Part shown: positions 1 through 4,921 of the stretch, one piece after another
Layout: the number at the start of each line of letters is the position of its first letter
Numbering within the stretch: position 1 is the stretch's first letter
DNA from: Fimbriimonadales bacterium
GTDB taxonomy: Bacteria; Armatimonadota; Fimbriimonadia; Fimbriimonadales; GBS-DC
DNA length: 10,648 nt
Direction of reading: 5' to 3'
NCBI GenBank assembly: GCA_026416065.1
Contig: JAOAFW010000343.1
Span: 1-10,648, forward strand
Position numbers and translations under genes: made by a program
The notes under the pieces: generated by a model
Told to the model about the DNA's origin: nothing
What the model saw: the letters and a program-made list of their open reading frames with translations, nothing else
Database searches by the model: none

Positions 1-227
1 TCCTTCAACTCTCTGGATAGCTTGGTTCGTTTCTCAAAGGCAAAAAGCCTGTCTCCTTTATGTGACTCGGACTTTGTACTGAAAAGAAGCTGCTCAACGG
101 ATGGTGCTACATCGAAGTCAAGCGCTTCTTTCTCAACCGAGCCAGTTCGTGAGAGCACGCTCCATAGACACAGGAGCAGTAATCCACCTACTCCTGCGAT
201 TAGTCCGAGCCGATAGACTCTTCGCAT
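1..227 (-). CDS. Unknown exported or membrane-anchored protein, N-terminal fragment
   Basis: The minus-strand frame is open from an ATG at 227 to the left edge of the window, so the C-terminus is missing; about 75 codons are visible. The start is supported by a strong Shine-Dalgarno GGAGGA (complement of 235-240) 7 nt upstream of the ATG. The product begins MRRVYRLGLIAGVGG and has a positively charged tip followed by a hydrophobic stretch at about residues 7-24, then a polar, charged segment. This is the pattern of a signal peptide or single N-terminal membrane anchor with the bulk outside the cytoplasm. A cysteine lies in the hydrophobic stretch (LLLLC) but the preceding residues do not make a good lipobox. 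I do not recognise the family. GC content here (43-47% in the two lines counted) is clearly below that of the genes after position 800, which may hint at acquisition. Confidence 0.62.
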   Translation of the reverse strand, partial: MRRVYRLGLIAGVGGLLLLCLWSVLSRTGSVEKEALDFDVAPSVEQLLFSTKSESHKGDRLFAFEKRTKLSRELK

Positions 228-334
228 GGGCTGTTCCTCCGACATTCAAGAGCTGAAATGAGCTGTCTCTCTCAGGTACAGAAGCTGTCCATCGCGCCAA
301 GGTGCTCTCCGAGTTCCATGCAGACTCGTTTGCC

Positions 335-667
335 TCACCTGTAGGACAACAACCGGCATTCCTGGGCGGGGTCTAACCGACGAAGGAGACGCATCCGAGT
401 TTGGTCATAGCGTGCATACAGGTTTGGTAAGTGTTCCCCACGAAATATGATACTATTGAGGCGCAACAGACGGTACGACGGCGTCCCCGCCGTCGTGTTC
501 CTTGCTTTGAACAGTGCGTGCGCGACGGCGGGGACGCCGTCGTACCGATTGCAGTATGATTCCTTACGGGAAGCACTTACCAGAGTGAACAAAAATCCCA
601 AGGGAAGTGTAAGTATCCAGATGGAAGTGACCAATAAGCACCTAATCCCTGTCAAGATGCCGCTCAT
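335..667 (-). CDS. Possible small membrane protein whose coding frame runs through the inverted repeat
   Basis: An ATG at 667 opens a 110-codon minus-strand frame. Signals in front of it are good: a perfect TATAAT (complement of 701-706), then GGGGGA (complement of 675-680) 7 nt before the ATG; no good -35 is seen. The first 40 residues, starting MSGILTGIRCLLVTSIWILT, hold one strongly hydrophobic helix at about residues 8-32 followed by SRKES, as expected of a small membrane or signal-anchored protein. From about residue 41 the frame enters the repeat at 471-547, coding RYDGVPAV and then GTPSYR, and finishes with an arginine/leucine-rich tail that looks non-natural. One explanation is a small membrane protein whose 3' end was replaced by an inserted element, in which case the present C-terminus is accidental. 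It could also be chance. No homologue is recognised. Confidence 0.35.
   Translation of the reverse strand: MSGILTGIRCLLVTSIWILTLPLGFLFTLVSASRKESYCNRYDGVPAVAHALFKARNTTAGTPSYRLLRLNSIIFRGEHLPNLYARYDQTRMRLLRRLDPAQECRLLSYR
471..547. repeat. REPIN-like doublet: 25-bp perfect inverted repeat, each arm itself a hairpin
   Basis: The left arm (471-495, beginning CGGTACGACGGCG) and right arm (523-547) are perfect reverse complements over 25 bp, separated by 27 nt (496-522). Each arm is also internally palindromic: in the left arm 475-483 pairs with 488-496 around the loop TCCC, and in the right arm 523-530 pairs with 535-542 around GGGA. Two small GC-rich hairpins in inverted orientation that together can fold into one long hairpin is the architecture of REPINs, non-autonomous elements moved by RAYT transposases. 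A short MITE with terminal inverted repeats is the alternative. No clear target-site duplication is visible at the ends and no transposase is in the window. No T-run follows on either strand, so a simple terminator is unlikely. Confidence 0.78.
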
Positions 668-700
668 CTTCAAGTCCCCCAGACGAGTTGATATAGAATC

Positions 701-706
701 ATTATA
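701..706 (-). promoter_or_regulatory. Perfect -10 box (TATAAT) for the small minus-strand frame
   Basis: The complement of 701-706 reads TATAAT. Transcription would start near 694 and give a leader of about 27 nt containing GGGGGA before the ATG at 667. No convincing -35 hexamer is found 16-18 nt upstream, so the box could be fortuitous in this AT-richer stretch. Confidence 0.4.
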
Positions 707-802
707 CCCTGACTTGATGATTTTACCGTGGGGGCGCAAACCAGCCAGCCGACACTTTTCCCGCCCTGCGCCGTCGGGTAGACTTAGAGGTGGGGAGATA
801 CC

Positions 803-1909
803 ATGTCGAGGCGACCGTCGGTGCAGCAGGAATACCAGCGTCAGCTGATGTTGCGCTGGATTACGACCATCACCCAGTGGATGATGAGCGTGGGCGCGAT
901 TCTGTTCGTGCTCGGGCTGGTCTATCTGTTGTATGCGGTGCTGTTCGCGGGGCTGGACTCGCAAAGTTTCTCGGCGCAGGACCAAGCGCGGATTCGGGAC
1001 AATCTGGGGCTGGCAGGCAACGCGCTGCTGCTGGGCGCGGGACTGATTGTGATTGGTCTGGCGTGGAACTATCTGGAAGAGCCGATGGTGGGCGTGGTGT
1101 TGCTGTTGCTGTCGGTTGTGTTCTACTGGGGCTTCCCGTTCCTGATGGGGCAGTTCGGCTCGCTCCCTAATCCCGACACTTTGCGCGACTTCGCGCTCTC
1201 GCGTATCCGCAACACGGCGTGGGTGTTGTTCCCGCCGGGGCTGGTGTTGACCGTGTTTGTGAGCATCTCGCATGCGATTAAACGCCTGCGCTACGGCTCC
1301 AGTTTAGACCAGACGCTCAAACTCGGCTCGGAAGTGAGTCAGCAGCAGGTGCAGCGACGGTTTCTGGGCAAGTGCTGGCAGCTGCCCTACTGTCGCGACT
1401 ATGTGCGCGAGCGTTGCCCGATTTACCATGCACGACGCACCTGCTGGCGCGAGGGCGTGGGCTGCATGTGCGAGGAGAAGACCATCGCGATGGCGCTCAA
1501 GGATGTGCGCGTCAGCGACGACCCAGAGAAAAATGTGAAGTATATGCCCCACAACACGACGCTGACCAAGTGGGAGTTGAAGGAGCGGTGCAACGAGTGC
1601 GTGATTTACAACGAGCATCAGCGGCAGAAGTACCAGCTGTTCGCGCCGCTCACGGTGGGCGCGGTGATCGGAATCGCATACTTCTTCCGCGAGTCGCTGC
1701 AAGCGCAGGTACTGAACCTGTTGGGATGGTTGGACTCCTTGCTGGCACGGTTTACTTTGATGCCCAGTGAGGCGCGTGAGGGCGTGCTGAAAGCCGCGGC
1801 GCAAACCAGCGAAATCGCCGCGCTGGTACTCTATATTGCGCTGGTGATTGTGGTGTTGAGCTACGCCCTGCGCACAGTGGAGACGGTGATTTTCAAATGG
1901 AAATGGTAA
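803..1909 (+). CDS. Polytopic membrane protein with an eight-cysteine cytosolic-type domain, function unknown
   Basis: The start ATG has GGGGAG 5 nt upstream (792-797). The 368-residue product has about six hydrophobic segments: roughly 28-50, 70-88, 95-117, 137-157, 281-295 and 338-355. Between the fourth and fifth lies a soluble region of about 120 residues with eight cysteines: C191, C197, C205, C214, C221, C223, C263 and C266. The first part, KCWQLPYC then RCPIY, CW and GCMC, resembles the CW-x4-C...CP-x-Y pattern of small cysteine-rich modules attached to bacterial signalling and membrane proteins. The second part is a CNEC pair. The spacing suits zinc or iron-sulphur ligation, but no ligand can be assigned from sequence. 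Its stop codon lies inside the first codons of the following carrier-like gene, so the two are very probably translated together. I do not recognise the family; a redox or metal-sensing membrane protein is only a guess. Confidence 0.9.
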   Translation: MSRRPSVQQEYQRQLMLRWITTITQWMMSVGAILFVLGLVYLLYAVLFAGLDSQSFSAQDQARIRDNLGLAGNALLLGAGLIVIGLAWNYLEEPMVGVVLLLLSVVFYWGFPFLMGQFGSLPNPDTLRDFALSRIRNTAWVLFPPGLVLTVFVSISHAIKRLRYGSSLDQTLKLGSEVSQQQVQRRFLGKCWQLPYCRDYVRERCPIYHARRTCWREGVGCMCEEKTIAMALKDVRVSDDPEKNVKYMPHNTTLTKWELKERCNECVIYNEHQRQKYQLFAPLTVGAVIGIAYFFRESLQAQVLNLLGWLDSLLARFTLMPSEAREGVLKAAAQTSEIAALVLYIALVIVVLSYALRTVETVIFKWKW

Positions 1910-2361
1910 ACGAAGCGTTGGAGCAGGTAGAGCGATTGGCGCAGTTGATGGCGCAGCATGGCGCCACGCGCTTGGAGGTGCGCGACGGCGCGACGCAGAT
2001 TACTCTGGCGCGTGTGGCGGGGGCAACGGTTGCGCCCCATGCTGACGAGATGCCGCCCCTCTTCCTGAGCGGCTATGCGCAACCCGAGGCGGCACGGGAG
2101 GAACCCGCAGAAAGCCTCTGGCAGCCGCCCGCACGACTGGAGATACGCTCCGAGTTCGTGGGCTATTGCACGCTCGCGCCGATTGAGGTGGGGCACGCCG
2201 TTGAGCGTGGGCAGACGCTGGCAACGGTGGAGGTGCTGGGCATCGCGAATGAGGTCGTCGCGCCGCTGCCGGGCGTGCTGGAAGGCTGGGCGGTGGAGTC
2301 GGGGCAGTCCGTGCAGTATGGGCAGACGATAGCGTACCTGCGCCCACTCAGCGAGGAGTGA
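1897..2361 (+). CDS. Biotin/lipoyl-fold (BCCP-like) protein lacking the biotinylation lysine
   Basis: This 154-residue product has the layout of acetyl-CoA carboxylase biotin carboxyl carrier protein (AccB): a short N-terminal helix (about 1-40), a Pro/Ala/Glu-rich linker (about 41-80), and a C-terminal barrel-sandwich domain (about 81-150) with the motif pairs GHAVERGQTLATVE and NEVVAPLPG. In genuine BCCPs the hairpin between them carries AMKM with the biotinyl lysine; here it reads VEVLGIANEV, with glycine 115 at the lysine position. It therefore cannot be biotinylated or lipoylated at the usual site. The role is unknown; a structural or regulatory paralogue of BCCP is a reasonable inference. 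Its ATG lies 13 nt inside the preceding membrane-protein gene, with GGAG about 14 nt upstream; a second ATG at 1903 is equally possible. No biotin carboxylase gene is adjacent. It ends one base before the purQ stop on the other strand. Confidence 0.88.
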   Translation: MEMVNEALEQVERLAQLMAQHGATRLEVRDGATQITLARVAGATVAPHADEMPPLFLSGYAQPEAAREEPAESLWQPPARLEIRSEFVGYCTLAPIEVGHAVERGQTLATVEVLGIANEVVAPLPGVLEGWAVESGQSVQYGQTIAYLRPLSEE

Positions 2362-3039
2362 TTAGCCCACAGCAAGCAATCGCCGCCCGTCCGCGCTGCC
2401 CAGCAAGAGTTCGCACGCGCGTTCGGGATGGGGCATCATCCCCAGCACATTGAATCGTGCGTTCGCCACGCCCGCGATATGGTCTACTGAGCCGTTTGGG
2501 TTCCACTCCTCGCCGAGTTCTCCCGTCGGGCTGCAGTAGCGGAAGATAATCTGCTTATTAGCACGCAGCTGCTCAAGGGTCGCTTCGTCGCATACATAGC
2601 GCCCGTCGCCGTGCGCAATCGGGATTTGTAGCACCTCGTCCTGATGATAGCGGCGCGTGAAGGGCGTATCGGCGTTCTCCACGCGAATATGCACGGGCTT
2701 GCAGCGGAACTTCAGGCTCAGATTCCGGGTGAGCGCGCCGGGCAGCAGCCCTGCCTCACACAGAATCTGGAACCCGTTGCACACCCCCAGCACCAAACCG
2801 CCACGCTCGGCGTATTCGCGCACGGTGTCCATAATCCGCGCGAAGCGGGCAATTGCGCCCGGGCGCAGGTAGTCGCCATACGAAAACCCGCCGGGCACGA
2901 TAATCAGCCCGTAGTCGCTCAGGTTACGCACGTCAGCATGCCAGAGGTATTCCGTCTCGTAGCCCAGCACATCGTGCAGCGCGTAATAGGCGTCGCGGTC
3001 GCAGTTGGAACCCGGAAACACAATCACGCCGGCTTTCAT
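2362..3039 (-). CDS. purQ: Phosphoribosylformylglycinamidine synthase, glutaminase subunit PurQ
   Basis: PurQ hydrolyses glutamine and passes ammonia to PurL for conversion of FGAR to FGAM, the fourth step of purine synthesis. The 225-residue length is usual for the family. It opens with MKAGVIVFPGSNCDRD, the typical N-terminus, followed by PGGFSYGDYLRPGAIA (49-64). The class I glutamine amidotransferase triad is complete: nucleophile Cys87 in GVCNGFQ, and His204 and Glu206 in MMPHPER near the C-terminus. The ATG overlaps the purS stop by 4 nt (ATGA), so the two are translationally coupled. PurL, the third part of the complex, is not in this window. The stop codon directly abuts the stop of the BCCP-like gene on the other strand, leaving no room for an intergenic terminator. 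Confidence 0.98.
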   Translation of the reverse strand: MKAGVIVFPGSNCDRDAYYALHDVLGYETEYLWHADVRNLSDYGLIIVPGGFSYGDYLRPGAIARFARIMDTVREYAERGGLVLGVCNGFQILCEAGLLPGALTRNLSLKFRCKPVHIRVENADTPFTRRYHQDEVLQIPIAHGDGRYVCDEATLEQLRANKQIIFRYCSPTGELGEEWNPNGSVDHIAGVANARFNVLGMMPHPERACELLLGSADGRRLLAVG

Positions 3040-3275
3040 GGCTCAATCTCGTAGCGGTACTGTTCGATGACGGGGTTCGCCAGTAGTTTCTGGCACATCG
3101 CTTCGATCTGCGCGTGGGGGTCTCCGTTGGGGGAAAGCTCCACTTCCAGATACTTGCCGACACGCACCTGTTGTACACGCTCGAAGCCCAGTTGGTGGAG
3201 CGCGTTTTGCAGCACGCGCCCCTGCGCATCCAACAGCGCGGGCTTCAGGGTGATATAGATTTTCGCCTTGGGCAT
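3036..3275 (-). CDS. purS: Phosphoribosylformylglycinamidine synthase subunit PurS
   Basis: PurS is the small subunit bridging PurQ and PurL in the three-part FGAM synthase. The product is 79 residues, the usual length, and shows family landmarks: KIYITLKPALLDAQGRVLQNAL at the N-terminus (conserved ...D.QG..), then the segment VRVGKYLEVEL and a C-terminal LANPVIEQYRYEIE. It overlaps purQ by 4 nt. The start has no Shine-Dalgarno at a workable distance; instead a TACAAT box (complement of 3282-3287) lies 6 nt before the ATG, which would put the transcription start on the A of the ATG. It may therefore be translated from a leaderless message. It is divergent from ssrA, with the two promoters sharing the 61-nt gap (3276-3336). 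Confidence 0.96.
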   Translation of the reverse strand: MPKAKIYITLKPALLDAQGRVLQNALHQLGFERVQQVRVGKYLEVELSPNGDPHAQIEAMCQKLLANPVIEQYRYEIEP

Positions 3276-3281
3276 AGCAAG

Positions 3282-3287
3282 ATTGTA
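3282..3287 (-). promoter_or_regulatory. purSQ -10 box at leaderless distance
   Basis: The complement of 3282-3287 reads TACAAT, one mismatch from TATAAT. With the usual 7-nt spacing, RNA would begin at 3275, the first base of the purS start codon. The -35 region is weak. The placement matches the -10-next-to-start layout of leaderless genes known from Deinococcus-Thermus and other deep-branching bacteria. Confidence 0.55.
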
Positions 3288-3316
3288 CCTTGTGAGGAAC
3301 TTTTCGGCAGTTCGTG

Positions 3317-3325
3317 TGGTATAAT
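3317..3325 (+). promoter_or_regulatory. Extended -10 promoter of ssrA
   Basis: The sequence reads TGG followed by a perfect TATAAT (3320-3325), an extended -10 element. Transcription would start near 3332, five bases before the mature tmRNA 5' end at 3337, consistent with trimming by RNase P. No TTGACA-like -35 hexamer is seen at normal distance, which an extended -10 can tolerate. Confidence 0.72.
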
Positions 3326-3336
3326 ACTATGCATAC

Positions 3337-3685
3337 GGGGGCGTCAGGGTTCGACGGGACACGATTGACGCTCAGTGGCGAGTCGAGGCGCCGCAGGCCT
3401 CGTAAAAAAGCGGCACACAAGAAGTGCGAACACCAACTATGCTCTCGCTGCCTAATTAGCAGCGCGCCGCTCACCCTGCGGTCGATCCGGGGTAAGCAGA
3501 GCGTGGGCCAGATCGACTTACTCTCGAGGCTTTGCTCAGGGCTGAGAGAGGACATCACACTGAGCTGGTGTGGGAACGCCCTGCCCATCGGGACATCCCA
3601 CGCGAGAGTCAAAGAGGGGCTACACTCGTAGAAGCTGGGTGCGCAACGGTCTCGGAAGGGGGTTCAATTCCCCCCGCCTCCACCA
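3337..3685 (+). ncRNA. ssrA: Transfer-messenger RNA (tmRNA), tag ANTNYALAA
   Basis: tmRNA enters stalled ribosomes as an alanyl-tRNA mimic with SmpB, then supplies a short message that ends translation and marks the product for proteolysis. The acceptor stem pairs 3337-3343 (GGGGGCG) with 3675-3681 (CGCCTCC; one G-U pair), followed by discriminator A and an encoded CCA at 3683-3685. The conserved 5' block TCAGGGTTCGACGGG follows. The T-arm is 3658-3662 paired with 3670-3674 around TTCAATT. The tag frame most likely resumes at GCG 3426 and reads A-N-T-N-Y-A-L-A-A, with a TAA stop at 3453-3455 that is backed by TTAG. The resume codon is inferred from the terminal YALAA and the preceding AAGT, so the first residues of the tag are less certain than the last five. 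Length is 349 nt, within the usual range. No permuted (two-piece) form is indicated. Confidence 0.98.
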
Positions 3686-3721
3686 AAAATTATCTCAATC
3701 TGCCGATAATCCCCTTTCAGT

Positions 3722-4819
3722 GTGTTCTGGTTCACACTCTTACTGACCAGTCTCGGTATCCTCGTGCTGGGACGCTGGTTCGTGCGCCCCGGCGCGTCGT
3801 TCGGGCGGACGATGCGCCTGCTTAAACATCTGCTATGGCTCTCGATTCTGGTGAAAGCCTCTCACGGCACGCTTGCCTATCTTAGAGAGCCGAGCCTTGC
3901 GCCGCCGCTCTGGGCACTAACACTAATCATGGGAGGAGCGCAGGTTATTGGCGAGTTCGCACTCCTGTTCCGATGGTTGTATCCTGTGGAGCGTGCGCAG
4001 CGGGGATTGCAAGCGTCTCTGGTGGAGTACGTGCTTGCTCGCCTGAGACTGGTATGGGACGCGCTCGCGCCAATCCTGATTGCGGGACTGGGCACACTTA
4101 CCCTGAGCTATATTGCAACCGGACAATATCGCACTTGGGGAGTGTGGGGCGTGCTGACGGCGGGCACGATGGGGCTGACCGTGCTGCTGATTGGAATTGG
4201 GCTGATGCGCCGTCCTACGCCGTTGCCCATACGCTCTGTGCCAGTTGAGACGCACCTCTTGGAAGAAGCACAACGGTTGGGGCGCGAGCTCGGCGTGCAG
4301 GTGCGCGAGGTCCTTGTGCTGGACGGGATGCGCCTGCGTCGGGCGAACGCATTTGCACTCAGTGGCGGCAGAATCGCGATCACGGACTACCTGCTGGCAA
4401 GCCTCACGGAACGGGAAGCGCTGTCCGTAATTGCCCACGAGGTGGCGCACCTTGCCCAGCGCAGACGACTGGTTCGGCTCTGGATAGTGCAACTCAGTGC
4501 AGGTGGCGGAGTCGCTCTGATGCTTGCGCCCCTGTGGGAACGCCTCCCCGCGTGGGGACTGCTCGTCTGGCTGGTGCTGCTGGCGGCAGGGATGGCATTG
4601 CCGCTTCTCCATCTGCGCCAACGCCACGAACGCGAAGCAGACGCCTTCGCTGTAAGCCAGTATGGGGTGGAGCCCTTAGCAAGCGCACTGCGCAAGGTCG
4701 CTACACTCCACCTGCGCGAGGCGGATAGGCGCGGCGACGCGGTTCACCCTGCCCTGAACGCGCGCCTGGAATATCTGGGACGCCATTTCAAGTACCCAAA
4801 AGCAACTGATGGATTTTGA
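3722..4819 (+). CDS. M48-family (HtpX/Ste24-like) membrane zinc metalloprotease
   Basis: The 365-residue product has N-terminal hydrophobic segments at about 2-20, 36-46, 62-86, 113-131 and 140-161, then a cytosolic-type protease domain, with two further hydrophobic segments at about 254-270 and 278-297. The zinc site is complete: HEVAH at 239-243 (His239, catalytic Glu240, His243) and the third ligand Glu303 in HEREAD, with Asp307 completing the ExxxD motif. The segment NAFALSGGRIAITDYLLASL ahead of it is a classic M48 signature. Proteases of this kind degrade or process membrane proteins during envelope stress, but the substrate cannot be read from sequence. The start is GTG at 3722, the first possible start after the in-frame stop at 3707; there is no Shine-Dalgarno. 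It lies 36 nt after ssrA with no visible terminator, so read-through from the ssrA promoter is possible; a GATAAT at 3705-3710 is a weak alternative -10. It is convergent with the kinase gene across 102 nt with only a tiny 4-bp hairpin. Confidence 0.92.
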   Translation: MFWFTLLLTSLGILVLGRWFVRPGASFGRTMRLLKHLLWLSILVKASHGTLAYLREPSLAPPLWALTLIMGGAQVIGEFALLFRWLYPVERAQRGLQASLVEYVLARLRLVWDALAPILIAGLGTLTLSYIATGQYRTWGVWGVLTAGTMGLTVLLIGIGLMRRPTPLPIRSVPVETHLLEEAQRLGRELGVQVREVLVLDGMRLRRANAFALSGGRIAITDYLLASLTEREALSVIAHEVAHLAQRRRLVRLWIVQLSAGGGVALMLAPLWERLPAWGLLVWLVLLAAGMALPLLHLRQRHEREADAFAVSQYGVEPLASALRKVATLHLREADRRGDAVHPALNARLEYLGRHFKYPKATDGF

Positions 4820-4921
4820 GTGTTATGAATACCGATCGATTGCTATCCCCTCTTCGTGAGGCAAGCCCTAAGTCATTCGCGTGACCGTGCGCAGCATCTG
4901 CAACAGCGATTAGCACAACCC

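Larger units (their letters stand above)
228..802. other. AT-richer intergenic stretch with a REPIN-like element and one doubtful small gene
   Basis: No well-supported gene fills these 575 bases. Two 60-base lines counted here (541-660) are 45% GC each, lower than in the downstream genes. The stretch contains the inverted-repeat element at 471-547, a perfect TATAAT box read on the minus strand at 701-706 and a possible small minus-strand gene (335-667). It lies between two divergent genes, the fragment starting at 227 (minus) and the gene starting at 803 (plus). I saw no tRNA, riboswitch or rho-independent terminator. A plus-strand frame from 447 to 848 reads through the repeat but has no ribosome binding site and overlaps the well-supported start at 803. 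Confidence 0.6.

Noticed and set aside
228..334. Short repeated words (GAGCTG, ACAGCT, CTGTC) upstream of the left-edge gene, considered as a riboswitch or operator.
   Set aside because: No known riboswitch core could be matched and the possible stems are only 4-6 bp.
471..547. CRISPR repeat or rho-independent terminator.
   Set aside because: There is a single inverted pair rather than regularly spaced direct repeats, and no T-run follows the hairpin.
447..848. Plus-strand frame of 133 codons across the inverted repeat.
   Set aside because: No ribosome binding site, composition typical of random translation, and it overlaps the start of the gene at 803.
668..1273. The long minus-strand frame extending upstream of 667 (312 codons in total).
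   Set aside because: It is antisense to the well-supported cysteine-rich membrane gene, is rich in His/Gln/Arg as expected of a shadow frame, and has no start signals; only the part from 667 downstream is considered.
4849..4861. Small hairpin CCTC-TTCGT-GAGG between the convergent protease and kinase genes.
   Set aside because: A 4-bp stem without a following T-run on either strand is too weak to call a terminator.
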